A stretch of DNA of 64,000 nucleotides, from the NCBI RefSeq assembly GCF_009831235.1, contig NZ_WUUL01000005.1, positions 1-64,000 on the forward strand, written 5' to 3'. Both the position numbers and the translations under genes were made by a program. Each line of letters begins with the position of its first letter. The first letter of the stretch is position 1. A model generated the notes under the pieces. That model did no database searches. It saw only the letters and a program-made list of their open reading frames with translations, and was not told the DNA's origin. This DNA is from Shimazuella alba (GTDB lineage Bacteria; Bacillota; Bacilli; Thermoactinomycetales; Thermoactinomycetaceae). Shown here one piece after another: positions 7,168 through 16,715 of the stretch.

Positions 7168-10100
7168 ATGATACAGACATCAACAAACAAATGGGTAAAC
7201 AAATTGGCAGTGCTTTATCAAACCCTTTCTTTAAACAGTGAACCGAATATAAAAAATAAGTGTATCGATCTTATGCAAAAAATAGATAATCAAGAGTTAG
7301 CTATTGCCTTTACAGGTCACTTCTCTGCAGGTAAATCTTCGCTAATGAATAATCTTTTTAACATTTCACTTTTACCTACAAGCCCTATTCCAACTAGTGC
7401 AAATGTAGTGAAGGTAAAGCATGGTGCGGATAAAATCCAGTTTCGTTACTTCGACGGTAGTATACAAGAAGTAGTAGGGTCCTATAACGAGGAAGCTTTT
7501 CAAGCATTGTGTCAAGACGGAGACCGGGCGACAGAAATCCTTATCGAGCGGATGGATATACCTCTTCCTTCTGGTGTTGCTGTAGTGGATACTCCTGGCG
7601 TTGATTCTACAGATGAAGCACATCGGATTGCTACAGAAGCAAGTCTGCATATATCTGATGTTATTTTTTATATGATGGATTACAATCATGTCCAAGCAGA
7701 AGGAAATTTAAAGTTTGTAAAGGAACTTACTGATCGGGGAAAACAAGTATATTTGATCATCAATCAAATTGATAAACATCGAGATACAGAGCTTTCTTTT
7801 GCCGACTTCCAACAAGGAGTTGGGACTTCTTTTGCTGCTTGGGACATTCGTGTTGCAGGTATATATTTTACCAGTCTCAAACAACCAAAACACCCACACA
7901 ACCAACTTACGCAATTGAAAGAACTCTTACATCGCTTATATAAAAACAAAGATCAATTAATCGAGCAGAATGTAGAACGAGAAATGAATTACTTGATCCA
8001 ACAATACATTGATAAAAAAATATCTGCGCTTCCCTCTTTGGAAACCCTACAATCGGAATTACAAACGAATCAAGATAAAAAATCAAATTACCAACGTCAA
8101 CAGGAACAATGGAAAATCGAAAAACAACAAATCGCTGATCAACTGATGAAAGATCTCGATCACATTTTGCAAAATGCATACCTCATGCCTGCTAATTTGA
8201 GAGAACAGGCAAAAACATACTTGGAAGCGATGCAGCCTGACTTTAAAATGGGCTTATGGTTTGCAAAAAAGAAAACAGAACAAGAGCGATCGCATCGGGA
8301 AAAACAGTTTTTTCGTTCTCTGGTGGATACCATCTCTACTCAATTAACGGGACATATCGAAGATCTCGTAATCCAGCATGCAAAAAAACATGATATTTTT
8401 CAAACATCCTTCGCAGATGACATCCATGAGTCGATACCAGAAATCACACGCGAGTTATTGCGTAAGACAATTAAAAAAGGTGCAGGTATCAGCGGAAATT
8501 ATGTTTTAACATATACCAATGATCTGGTAGAAGAGATCAAAACCCTCTATCGTGGTTTTGTGCGTCAATATTTATCCGATCATTTACCCCAGTTAGAAGC
8601 AGAAGTAGAGCGCAACATACAAAAGGTTGAAATGGAATGTAAAAAATTAGAAACCCGTCTTCAGCATGTTGAGCAAAATTTGCAGATGCATGCTGATATC
8701 ACAGTCAAACAAAAAGAATTGCAAATGTTGTTGGAGAAAGATACTGTGCATGTTCCTGATCATGTTGTAAAAGAACTCTTACAGGCAAGAAAAACAAGGG
8801 GAGAGACAACCTCAATCTTGACAGAATCTTTCGTGACAAATCAAGAGAAAACTACTCCCCAAATCGAGGATTTGCCGATTAGCAGTAGTTCCATGAAGCA
8901 CAAAGAACAGCTCCTGCTCCAAGCAGAAGAAACGTTAGCGCCTGTATCCGAACTACAGATCTTTTTTAAACAATTGAAATCAAAACGTCTCCAACTGGAA
9001 CAGCAACAATTTACCGTCGCTTTGTTTGGTGCTTTTAGTGCGGGTAAATCTTCTTTTGCCAATGCACTATTAGGTGCTTCCGTTTTGCCTGTATCTCCAA
9101 ATCCAACAACAGCTACAGTCTGTCGTATTTGTCCTCCTTCTACTGAGCATTTGCATGGGATGGCTACGGTTGCTTTTAAATCACAAAAAACACTGCATCA
9201 AGAATTGCAACACCTTTTTCAGTTATTCCGTAAAGAAACATTGCCAGCAGATATAGGAGAAGTGATAAACAAAATTCCATCCCTACTGGACAGTCCACTG
9301 GAGACAACACGACAAAAATTGGCTATCCCATTTTTGCGTGCGATTCAAGATGGCTATACAGAATTAGAGCATCAGTTAGGAAGAACGGTGTCCATGAAGC
9401 AAGCAGACGCTACCTTATATATGGCAGACGAGAGAAAATCAGCTTTTGTGGAAGAAGTATCGCTGTATTATGAGTCCAATTTGTCAAAACTGGGCATTAC
9501 CTTGGTGGATACTCCCGGTGCTGATTCACTGCATGCTCGTCACACAGATGTTGCTTTTCGTTATATGAAACAAGCAGATGCCTTGCTATTTGTAACGTAT
9601 TATAACCATGCCTTCTCTAAGGCCGATCGTGAGCTGCTTATCCAATTAGGAAGGGTCCAAGATTCCTTTGCACTGGATAAAATGTACTTTATTGTCAATG
9701 CTGCGGATCTAGCCTCTTCAATGGATGAATTAAACAAAGTAGTTGCCTATGTCGAATCACAACTAAATCAGTACGGTATACGACACCCGAGAATGTATCC
9801 TGTATCCAGCTTAGAATCGCTGGAAGACAAAATGCAAAATCGTGACTTAAATAGAGATTTTTCCCATTTCGAACAATCCTTTTTCCGCTTCATCCAAGAG
9901 GATTCGCGAGCTGCTACCACAGGACGTATGATTACAGATGTGCAACAAGCTGTTAATTGGATTGAAGAGATGTTGACTGCACTGCGGACGAGTGAATCAG
10001 AAAAAGAAGACCAGCAGCAACGCTGGAAACAGGCAGAAGACCGACTGGTACAAGTATTTTCTTCCTTATCGAGTACAATGGAAGAACGCAATCTCGTTCA

Positions 10101-10773
10101 AGAAATCAAAACACTGCTATATTATGTAGGTGAGCGTCTTCGATTGCGTTACTATGATGAGTTTGCTTTTTATATCAATCCATCTACCATTCGCCAATCA
10201 GGCAGAGCAGGACGAACACAACTAGCTACAGCAGCTAAAGAACTTCTTTCTTTTATTGGTAACGATTTGATACAAGAGTTTCGTGCGACTTCGCTGCGAT
10301 TGGAAAAATGGGTGCAAACAGCCTTATCTACTTTTACAGACCAGCAAAGCACACACTACAAAACACAATTGTCAGGTTTGTCATTAGGCATGCCAAATGA
10401 ATTCATCTTACCCGAGATAGATTGGACGCAACCTAATTGGGAAGAAAATCATCCTATTTTTCAAAAAGCAATCTCCTTGTATAAAAACAATCAATCTTTC
10501 TTTGAACAAAATGGCCGAGATCGGATGAAAGAACAACTGAAATTGCAAGTAGATGAAGTGATTACTTCCCACATCACGCAAATAACAGAGAAGTTGATTA
10601 CTTCCTATACCACTGCTTGGAAACAAAACATCGATAACCTATCATCTGTATGGACCAAACAAGTAATCGATCATTTTGCACGTCTTCACACCAGTTTACA
10701 AGGAAACATCGATGAACAGCCACTAGTTGAATCAAAGAAGAAACTAGAACAAATATTAACGCAGCTATCATGA
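7168..10773 (+). CDS. dynA: Tandem dynamin-like GTPase (DynA type)
   Basis: At 1201 residues this matches the Bacillus DynA layout of two fused bacterial dynamins. The first GTPase has GHFSAGKSS at about residue 50 and VDTPGVDS near 138, with NQID as its G4 motif. The second has GAFSAGKSS near residue 621 and VDTPGADS near 778. Long helical segments, which form the stalk and tip, follow each GTPase. DynA-type proteins bind and fuse membranes and protect against pore-forming agents and phage. AAAGGGG lies upstream of the ATG and a strong terminator follows, so it is a single-gene unit. Both P-loops and switch motifs look intact. Confidence 0.93.
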   Translation: MIQTSTNKWVNKLAVLYQTLSLNSEPNIKNKCIDLMQKIDNQELAIAFTGHFSAGKSSLMNNLFNISLLPTSPIPTSANVVKVKHGADKIQFRYFDGSIQEVVGSYNEEAFQALCQDGDRATEILIERMDIPLPSGVAVVDTPGVDSTDEAHRIATEASLHISDVIFYMMDYNHVQAEGNLKFVKELTDRGKQVYLIINQIDKHRDTELSFADFQQGVGTSFAAWDIRVAGIYFTSLKQPKHPHNQLTQLKELLHRLYKNKDQLIEQNVEREMNYLIQQYIDKKISALPSLETLQSELQTNQDKKSNYQRQQEQWKIEKQQIADQLMKDLDHILQNAYLMPANLREQAKTYLEAMQPDFKMGLWFAKKKTEQERSHREKQFFRSLVDTISTQLTGHIEDLVIQHAKKHDIFQTSFADDIHESIPEITRELLRKTIKKGAGISGNYVLTYTNDLVEEIKTLYRGFVRQYLSDHLPQLEAEVERNIQKVEMECKKLETRLQHVEQNLQMHADITVKQKELQMLLEKDTVHVPDHVVKELLQARKTRGETTSILTESFVTNQEKTTPQIEDLPISSSSMKHKEQLLLQAEETLAPVSELQIFFKQLKSKRLQLEQQQFTVALFGAFSAGKSSFANALLGASVLPVSPNPTTATVCRICPPSTEHLHGMATVAFKSQKTLHQELQHLFQLFRKETLPADIGEVINKIPSLLDSPLETTRQKLAIPFLRAIQDGYTELEHQLGRTVSMKQADATLYMADERKSAFVEEVSLYYESNLSKLGITLVDTPGADSLHARHTDVAFRYMKQADALLFVTYYNHAFSKADRELLIQLGRVQDSFALDKMYFIVNAADLASSMDELNKVVAYVESQLNQYGIRHPRMYPVSSLESLEDKMQNRDLNRDFSHFEQSFFRFIQEDSRAATTGRMITDVQQAVNWIEEMLTALRTSESEKEDQQQRWKQAEDRLVQVFSSLSSTMEERNLVQEIKTLLYYVGERLRLRYYDEFAFYINPSTIRQSGRAGRTQLATAAKELLSFIGNDLIQEFRATSLRLEKWVQTALSTFTDQQSTHYKTQLSGLSLGMPNEFILPEIDWTQPNWEENHPIFQKAISLYKNNQSFFEQNGRDRMKEQLKLQVDEVITSHITQITEKLITSYTTAWKQNIDNLSSVWTKQVIDHFARLHTSLQGNIDEQPLVESKKKLEQILTQLS

Positions 10774-10858
10774 ATAAAAGATTAAGGGAAACATGTATCT
10801 CAAAGCTATTCTTTTACAAATACAGATATAAAAAAGACAATCGAAGGAGCAAATGTTA

Positions 10859-10910
10859 AGAGCGACCGACCTTCATGTGCTATATGCATCATGATAGGTC
10901 GGTCGCTCTT
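10859..10910 (+). terminator. dynA terminator
   Basis: AAGAGCGACCGACC pairs perfectly with GGTCGGTCGCTCTT around a loop that itself contains CATGATGCAT-like symmetry. It is followed by TGTTTG. Confidence 0.85.
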
Positions 10911-11663
10911 TGTTTGATCCTGCCTCCAGGCAATAGATGTAGGGTTTACCTAAACTCTTTTCATTCACTTCTTCCATTATCAAGCAAAGGACTTTATCCC
11001 AATTTCTGATTGTTTGAAAATGCCAAAATCAATCATTAACATGTTGGTACAATATTTTTATTGCTTTTTCATCTGTTGTATCGTAACTAATAACCTCGAT
11101 TGCATCGAGAAAAATCGTTGTTAGACCATCCTTTTCACCAAAGTAGGATACTTTAGAAATAGTGGCAGTTTCTTTCGTAACAGTTGAGACAAAAGCCATT
11201 CACCCAATCAACGTTTCCATTTTCTCCGTCACTAATTTGAATAGAAACAATTTTGTTATTTGCTTTTGCTCTTTTTAAAACCTCTAACCCTAGATTTTCA
11301 CCTATGTTGTCATAATCAAATCGTAAGCTAGTATGCTCCTGATTCAGAGCATTGTAAAGTATTTCTAATCTCTGTCATATTTGGTATGTTGATCGATACG
11401 AAATCATCATCTATCCTTCCAACCACAAAACCATCTTCCAAGCCCTCTGAAGTTACATGCTTCATCTGAAAGTGTTCTTCTGTTATATACTCTATAAATC
11501 CAACCGCACAATGCTCTGGGTCAGAAAGATCTGTATAAACGGAGGTTAATTTATTGCTTGAACTAATTGATCCCACATTGGATGTATACTCATTTATGAC
11601 AAACCATTCATTTATATTATAAATATTAACATTATAATAAATAACATACCTTCCGATTGGAAT
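10873..11663 (-). pseudogene. Frameshifted hypothetical protein
   Basis: Joining three minus-strand frames gives a continuous protein of about 260 residues. A first part covers about 11663-11345 (segment VGFIEYITEEHFQMKHVTSE). After a frameshift comes LGLEVLKRAKANNKIVSIQI, and after another near 11195 TATISKVSYFGEKDGLTT. A TGA at 11031-11029 interrupts it, after which the same frame continues (EEVNEKSLGKPYIYCLEAG) to a stop overlapping the dynA terminator. There is no credible start. The lesions indicate a dead gene. The mixed alpha/beta character resembles immunity-type proteins, but I cannot name a family. Confidence 0.55.
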
Positions 11664-11901
11664 CTATCATCATGTCTCATTCTACTTCTAACCAGATTAC
11701 AAGCTCAGTTTGACTTGTTCTACCGAAATACGACCGTCTCAAATCGTAATAACCTCTTAGGATGTTTAAAGAAATGGGAGAATAAAGCAAATTGGTCCCA
11801 CAATGATAGCGAATGTCCAAAAGGTACAAAATCAAGTACAAGTTGGGCAAACTCCACAAGTAGGACTACTTCGTAGTTCCCAACAACGTCGGAATCGCTA
11901 T
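11664..11901. other. Degenerate DNA, possible coding remnants
   Basis: No intact gene is visible. On the plus strand two overlapping open stretches read like fragments (QFDLFYRNTTVSNRN, then VGLLRSSQQRRNRYLRWWEQ), but neither has a start or ribosome binding site. I treat the stretch as decayed sequence. Confidence 0.35.
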
Positions 11902-12072
11902 TTACGTTGGTGGGAGCAAACGAACAGAAAACTGGAATAGACCTAATTTTAGTTCATATTTACTGAGTATTCCCGTATTTTGTTCATTAATCCCGATACC
12001 CTGAGTCGTAAAAGGTAGATTTATGTAATAGCTAACGTCTTTATTTTCCATTATTTGTTCTTCCTTTATCAT
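11902..12072 (-). CDS. 56-residue protein with a decayed paralogue nearby
   Basis: The protein starts MIKEEQIMENKDVSYY, contains TTQGIGINEQNTGILSKYE and ends FQFSVRLLPPT. AGGTAGGAG lies 9 nt before the ATG. It follows the small membrane protein gene (12090-12338) by 17 nt on the same strand, so they may form a pair. The coding DNA of its second half recurs in inverted orientation at 12869-13132, split there by a small transposable element. No known family is recognised. Confidence 0.5.
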   Translation of the reverse strand: MIKEEQIMENKDVSYYINLPFTTQGIGINEQNTGILSKYELKLGLFQFSVRLLPPT

Positions 12073-12089
12073 TAGCTATTACTCCTACC

Positions 12090-12338
12090 TTAATTATTTT
12101 TTGGTATAGTGTCTGGAGGGACTTCTTGTATAACTTCAGGTGGTTTACTATCCTCAGTATTCTTACTCATCATATATGGAGCTATATGGAATGATAATCC
12201 AATTAGAAATAGTATTAATGACTTCCATCTTTTATCAAGCTTTAATTTTATATGCATCTTAGTTGGATATATTACTCCAACTAAGAAAAATACTAGTAAT
12301 AGATTAACTATGGAAATTACTATTAATCCAAATCCCAT
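12090..12338 (-). CDS. Small two-span membrane protein
   Basis: This 82-residue protein has two hydrophobic spans (about residues 2-25 and 40-57) joined by a basic loop, then a Pro- and acid-rich tail (SKPPEVIQEVPPDTIPKNN). AGAAGGGA lies 9 nt before the ATG. It lies in a decayed region but appears intact. No family recognised. It could be an immunity or stress membrane protein, but that is only a guess from its shape and location. Confidence 0.5.
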   Translation of the reverse strand: MGFGLIVISIVNLLLVFFLVGVIYPTKMHIKLKLDKRWKSLILFLIGLSFHIAPYMMSKNTEDSKPPEVIQEVPPDTIPKNN

Positions 12339-12365
12339 TTTTATATTCCCTTCTTATATATATTA

Positions 12366-12665
12366 TTAAAAGTCCAAACTGGTGTTTAAATGATACTTTT
12401 TTCTGGGTTCCCTCAAAATCAATAATTGCATTGGCTCCAAATGAAACATTACCTTCCCACGTGTACATACTATTTTATATTCTCCTTCACCATATTCAGA
12501 AGTTAGCTTTCCTTTTGAAACAATAATCTTAACTACTTCCTCATATGTCATACCTGTTACAATGCTTTCAAATTCTTTTCGTGTAAATTCTGGGTCATCT
12601 ACTTGTTTTTTTGTCTTTGTTTCTTCTTTCTTAACTACTGCTGTACTTTTTCTACTACATTTTCA
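12366..12665 (-). pseudogene. Broken DUF3862-like lipoprotein gene
   Basis: The minus strand encodes CSRKSTAVVKKEETK, where the Cys could be a lipobox residue, then FESIVTGMTYEEVVKIIVSK. After an indel near 12470 a second frame continues TWEGNVSFGANAIIDFEGT, the typical ending of DUF3862/BLIP-like secreted proteins. The signal peptide is missing: sequence upstream of the Cys has a stop and no hydrophobic segment. The gene is therefore both frameshifted and 5'-truncated near 12665, probably by an insertion or deletion. Confidence 0.6.
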
Positions 12666-12868
12666 ACGCCGATAGACTTATTAATAAGCGTTCTGCTGTT
12701 GGATATATACGGAACTTGAATGCCTTGTGCCGACCGGACATTATAGCAATAATTAGGGTTGGATATATCGTACAGTAATATTTATTATTTATAAACTATT
12801 ATTTATTATAAAAACAAAAAGAGAGCTGGTCTTTGCGTACCAAGTCATTTCTTCCATTTACTAGATAG
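12666..12868. other. Non-coding stretch at the remnant boundary
   Basis: I see no gene. The words GTTGGATATAT and GGTTGGATATATCG occur twice within 70 bases, and an AT-rich block precedes 12830. It may be junction debris from insertions. Confidence 0.3.
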
Positions 12869-13178
12869 ATGGCCCCAAAATCGCTCGTTGCTCCTTCTTG
12901 GGGTATTGGGATTAATGGAACAAAATACTGGAATAGGCATTATCGGATATGCGTAAAACCCTTGTGTAAAAGGGATTACTCGTTTCTCGTACGCTTCCTT
13001 TCTTTGTCTGATCAGTGGATTTAGCGGATATAAATATAACCAAATACAGCCCTTAATATCCGATAAGGCAGTAAATATAACTAAAATTCATGTCTGGTAA
13101 GGTCTATTTCAGTTTTCTGTTCGTTTGCTCCCTAAACCCCATGCACATCAACCTAAGAAAAGTGAATGTTGGAAGTGA
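12869..13178 (+). pseudogene. Second, decayed copy of the 56-residue gene, split by an insertion
   Basis: On the plus strand 12895-12936 (GGTATTGGGATTAATGG...) and 13071-13132 (GTAAATATAACTAAAAT, then GGTCTATTTCAG, then TTTTCTGTTCGTTTGCTCCC) match the coding strand of the intact gene at 11902-12072 in inverted orientation. An extra G after ATTAAT shifts the frame, and 127 bp with terminal inverted repeats sit inside. The pair is thus an inverted duplication of which this copy is dead. Confidence 0.6.
12940..13066. mobile_element. 127-bp MITE-like element
   Basis: Perfect 11-bp terminal inverted repeats (TTATCGGATAT and ATATCCGATAA) bound the segment, and GGCA flanks it on both sides as a likely 4-bp target duplication. 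The outer sequence matches the uninterrupted gene copy at 11902-12072, which supports insertion. It has no ORF of its own. A transposase acting in trans is required; none with matching ends is visible here. Confidence 0.6.
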
Positions 13179-13293
13179 TGATGATGGTAGAAACAAGTCT
13201 TATGTTTTTGGAAAAATAGGCATATCAAATAAACCCTTAGCAGAATTTACAATTATATACTTTGAATTGGGTTACCCGAATCAAACCAGCTCT

Positions 13294-14155
13294 CTATGCT
13301 ACTTTTGTGGTATACTCATAGACAACACCCAATATATCAAAGACCGTTTTTTTCTTGTAACGATGGGACTTTCGCCCGTTTTTTCCTAGCAGATGGAATA
13401 GGCGAAGGAGGATCTTTGCATAAGCTTGGGTGTTTTGCTGTTGTATTGCTTGATGAAACAAAGGAAAATAGGTTTGAATGATGCGGAAAGCCTTGTATTC
13501 GATTAACTCGATGTGTTTTTTACGTAGCAAAATCTCTCGCATTTGAAACAAGGTAGTGGAGCAGATCAGGATGGCGATAAGCTGTCTATACAGATGACAT
13601 TCTAACCTCTCCCGTTTCACTTCCTTACATCGGTCGATCTGAAAAAACGATTTCCATGTTTTAAACACGATTTCCACTTGCCAGCGTAAGGAATAAAGGT
13701 CATGAATCCGTTCCTTTGGAACGATCTCCCAGGCAATATTGGTAATATAGACATTGATTCCCATTAACCGCTTACTCTTCTCCGAATAGGTTACTCCCTT
13801 TTTCTTCTCTTTATAGGCTAGGTCTTTTCGTCTTTTTTGTACTTGGACATCAGTAAGTCGATACAAAATGACGCGAGCGAGTAACTTTTTATCCTTTCCA
13901 ATGTAAGCATCTCGGATTTCCACGGTTTCACCTGGTTGCATCCGTTGCATGAGTTCTTCCAAATCTAGCTGGATATATTCCGTTTGTTTCTTGATCGTTC
14001 CATCTCGAAAATATTCTGGTTCTGGATTCTTTTGATAGATTTGGTTATTTAGCTTTAAACGAGATACATAAGAAACACTCGCTGATCCATCTGATCCAGA
14101 TCATCTAGTGAAAAATAGCCTAGGTCTCGTATACACAAGTCACCCGGTCGTAGCG
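13294..14155 (-). pseudogene. IS4-family transposase remnant
   Basis: The intact 222-residue tail contains the YREK motif of IS4 transposases: [15 protein letters not shown] (Y-2-R-3-E-6-K) near residue 90. Upstream in another frame lies [18 protein letters not shown], the region of the first catalytic Asp, followed after a frameshift near 14095 by [16 protein letters not shown]. The 5' third of the gene is missing; the remnant ends near 14155 inside a Nudix gene. It is inactive. Confidence 0.8.
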
Positions 14156-14156
14156 T

Positions 14157-14475
14157 GGATAAACAAGTGGTACCAAAGGTTTTGTCGTTCTTTTTTAGGA
14201 TTGGCTGGAATTATGTGCAAATCGACATCCAATGGTGTCGATTGAAGTAACACTAGATTATGAGATGAAATACCTGTTTCTTCCTCGATTTCTCGAAGTG
14301 ACGCACTTACTAAAGAATTGTCTTCCCTCTCACAATGTCCTCCAGGCAAAAGCCACTTATTTAATGCTAAATGTTTGATATGAAGTACTTTCCCATCATT
14401 GCGAACCACAACACCACTTGTAGTGATGTGTATAGGCATATCTGAACGAGATGTTATATCAGAGCCATTTTGCAA
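14157..14475 (-). pseudogene. Truncated Nudix hydrolase
   Basis: The fragment shows the Nudix box: LLPGGHCEREDNSLVSASLR followed by EIEEETGI. The 3' end is cut by the IS4 remnant, which supplies the last few codons before the stop. Upstream the same frame stays open to about 14526 without an ATG, and the first in-frame ATG lacks a ribosome binding site, so the 5' end is also damaged. It probably once hydrolysed a nucleoside diphosphate derivative. Confidence 0.7.
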
Positions 14476-14685
14476 TAAATCTTCGTAATAGAACAGTTGA
14501 CTTGCTTTTTCTCTTGAGAGAAGTTAGTCAACTCGCTATACAAAAACGCAACCCTATTACTGGACTTCCATTTATTTTTTACACAAAAAGCCTTTCTTCC
14601 TTTTTATTTCTCTATATGGTATGAAAAGGAATTTATTTTCTTTTGTCGAAACTTTTCTTAGAGATAAATACTAGGAGGATTATAT

Positions 14686-14853
14686 ATGAATTGGATAAAA
14701 ATCAATGGTGGACGTGGTGATTGGACGAAAGCCAAAGAGGGAGAAAATTATCATGGTTATAGTAACAAAGAAAACGAAAAACCACTGGAAACATTGCTAA
14801 AAATGCCGAAAGACAAAGGGAAATTTTTCACCCCTGCTCCAAAAAAATGGTAG
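14686..14853 (+). CDS. 55-residue hypothetical protein
   Basis: The gene begins ATGAATTGGATAAAAATC with TAGGAGG 7 nt upstream, an excellent start. The product is hydrophilic and basic, starting MNWIKINGGRGDWTKAKEGE and ending KGKFFTPAPKKW. The codon use is native. There is no signal or membrane segment and I do not recognise a family. A small membrane-protein gene follows after 50 nt. Confidence 0.5.
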   Translation: MNWIKINGGRGDWTKAKEGENYHGYSNKENEKPLETLLKMPKDKGKFFTPAPKKW

Positions 14854-14903
14854 TTCCATAGTCCTTGTTAGAGGTCTATTTTTATTTTCGAAAGGATGAA
14901 AGC

Positions 14904-15014
14904 ATGTTTTTGGTATGGATGATTATCATGTTAGGTGGATATGGTGTTGTCAGCTTATGCGCTATGGGCATTCTCTCCTTTTTCATCAAGAAATTGTCAA
15001 AAGAATTAGGCTGA
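14904..15014 (+). CDS. 36-residue single-span membrane protein
   Basis: The frame reads MFLVWMIIMLGGYGVVSLCA and ends IKKLSKELG, giving one hydrophobic span with a short basic tail. AAAGGATG precedes the ATG by 6 nt. It may be co-transcribed with the 55-residue gene and is followed by a terminator. Function unknown. Confidence 0.4.
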   Translation: MFLVWMIIMLGGYGVVSLCAMGILSFFIKKLSKELG

Positions 15015-15038
15015 TATCATTTTGATTGTCGTCATGAA

Positions 15039-15090
15039 GATAACGAGTGTGGGAACTCCTTAGAAAAATTGTTCAACACTCGTTATCCGT
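15039..15090 (+). terminator. Terminator after the two small genes
   Basis: GATAACGAGTGT pairs with ACACTCGTTATC over 12 bp, followed by CGTTTT. Confidence 0.7.
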
Positions 15091-15122
15091 TTTAACGCAC
15101 AAAACCCTACTCTTCTTCGTAT

Positions 15123-15241
15123 TATTCTTCTAGTTTCATTGGTACAGTGAATATTTCATCACCTGAATATTTGCTTTCCAGTCTGTTCCACTGCAACAAG
15201 TTCCAAACATGTCTTATGCCTAGTGATCGTTTCTATATATA
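15123..15241 (-). pseudogene. Short coding remnant
   Basis: A minus-strand frame without a start reads SLGIRHVWNLLQWNRLESKY and ends IFTVPMKLEE before a stop. It looks like the C-terminal end of a lost protein. The evidence is only its protein-like composition. Confidence 0.25.
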
Positions 15242-15255
15242 GGAAACTCAATTTG

Positions 15256-15630
15256 TCATCGTCCCTCCTCTGCTTCCAACTCAAGTAATATATCTGATAC
15301 ATACTGTTCCAATTCATAGATCTTCTCCAACTCTAAGTTAGCAATAACTTTTATCATGGCGATATGTAAGTCTCGAACATCTACTATATTCGCTTGATGA
15401 ACAAAACGCCATACATCATCCCATTCTTGTTGGGTGATCGGTAGACGGGCATCTCCTCGCTTTTGTGACATGCCATAATCAATAAACAAATGGATGGCAT
15501 CCAACCATTCTTTTCTGGTTTTGGCATCGCGAAAAGATTCCATCAAAACCGGATACTGTTCTCCTTCACAGGAATAGACGATAAATCTAACAATCTTTTG
15601 GCAGATCTGTTTTACTTGTCCCTTTTCCAT
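15256..15630 (-). CDS. Hypothetical helical protein
   Basis: This 124-residue protein is mainly amphipathic helix (KQICQKIVRFIVYSCEGEQY; EWLDAIHLFIDYGMSQKRGD) with an acidic C-terminus (LLELEAEEGR). The start at 15630 has GGAGG at 5-nt spacing. I do not recognise a domain. It stands between remnants and has no obvious partner. Confidence 0.6.
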   Translation of the reverse strand: MEKGQVKQICQKIVRFIVYSCEGEQYPVLMESFRDAKTRKEWLDAIHLFIDYGMSQKRGDARLPITQQEWDDVWRFVHQANIVDVRDLHIAMIKVIANLELEKIYELEQYVSDILLELEAEEGR

Positions 15631-15657
15631 TTTCTCCTCCCTCTGTGGAACGATCAT

Positions 15658-16176
15658 ACATAAAAGCTGCGGTATTCCCCTCTAACGAGATAAAAAGCAG
15701 CACTTATATAAAAAATATCGATCATCCGTTTAAGAAAGATATAAATGCACAAATCCATTCATCAATCCGACTACACTCACTCTCCATCCATTTAGAAAAT
15801 ATCTTTCTAGTGAATAGAAAATCTATTCAATCTAAGATGATAAGTGAGGTGGATAAGGATGAATACTTTTATAAAAATGGTTTTTTGGGATATAGAAAAT
15901 TTAATTTTCAGAATTATAATGAGAAGTGTCTGCGGCTGTTATTTATATCATACATATAAATTCTATTTAGTTCAAATATTTATATTTTTATGATTAGTTG
16001 TGTTTCCTGTGTACTACCACCTTCATGTATAAAATTTAAAAAGCGAATCCAAGTACTAAACATACAGCTTCTCTACTCCATCCTCCGGTCAATAAAAAAA
16101 ATGATACTTAGTCTTCATTGCAGTGGAATCATCTGTTACCCTAACATATTATACAGCTTACTATTCGTAAAAACAT
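15658..16176. other. AT-rich stretch without a convincing gene
   Basis: A plus-strand frame exists near 15645-15959, but it starts with GTG inside the divergent gene's leader, has no ribosome binding site and has biased composition. I see no motif in it. Nothing else coding is visible. Confidence 0.5.
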
Positions 16177-16209
16177 ACTGACGAGATGTCCAATTGACAT
16201 CTCGTCAGT
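16177..16209 (-). terminator. Terminator of the 16227-16547 gene
   Basis: ACTGACGAGATGTC pairs perfectly with its complement around a 5-nt loop; the minus strand continues with ATGTTTTT. Confidence 0.85.
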
Positions 16210-16226
16210 GAGCGAATTCTAGTGAA

Positions 16227-16547
16227 CTAAGAAAAGAGGATTTTATGCATTTCAGGGATGGATTCAAACAGCCTAACGTGTTCTGCGAAGGAGTTTATAT
16301 GGCATTTCAATGTCAAGTCCCAGTTGTTTCTTGGATCGTTTTGCAACTCGATATCCAATTCTATACCATCTGGAAAAAATACATCAATGTGATATTTTTT
16401 AGGTTTGATGGGATTCTGACGAAGAAGATCCTTCACTGAAGAGATCAGCTCTTGACAAGTAAAACCTTTTTTCAAATGTAGTTCGAATACCCCTTCCAAA
16501 CGGTTGAACTCAACCCCACTAACGGCTACTTTGCTGTTCTTAGACAT
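16227..16547 (-). CDS. Hypothetical protein
   Basis: This 106-residue alpha/beta protein (EGVFELHLKKGFTCQELISS; KKYHIDVFFPDGIELDIELQ) begins at 16547, where AGAGG lies 5 nt upstream. It has no signal or membrane segment. I do not recognise a family. It is a single-gene unit with its own terminator. Confidence 0.6.
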   Translation of the reverse strand: MSKNSKVAVSGVEFNRLEGVFELHLKKGFTCQELISSVKDLLRQNPIKPKKYHIDVFFPDGIELDIELQNDPRNNWDLTLKCHINSFAEHVRLFESIPEMHKILFS

Positions 16548-16715
16548 AAGGCCTCTTTCGCTCATGTAATGGACATTCTATCCACTACTAATATTTTACG
16601 TTACCATCATTTCAATGGATTTTCAATAAATACAGAGTTATCAAGAGTTAACGTGAAAAGGGGATGGTTCTTCTCTCGTCGCACAATCTTTTACCATATT
16701 TTTTAAAAAAGCCTG

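Noticed and set aside
12109-12369. 86-codon plus-strand frame
   Set aside because: It is the exact antisense of the small membrane protein gene, which has the better ribosome binding site.
15645-15959. 104-codon plus-strand frame
   Set aside because: It begins inside the leader of the divergent gene without a ribosome binding site and has no recognisable domain.
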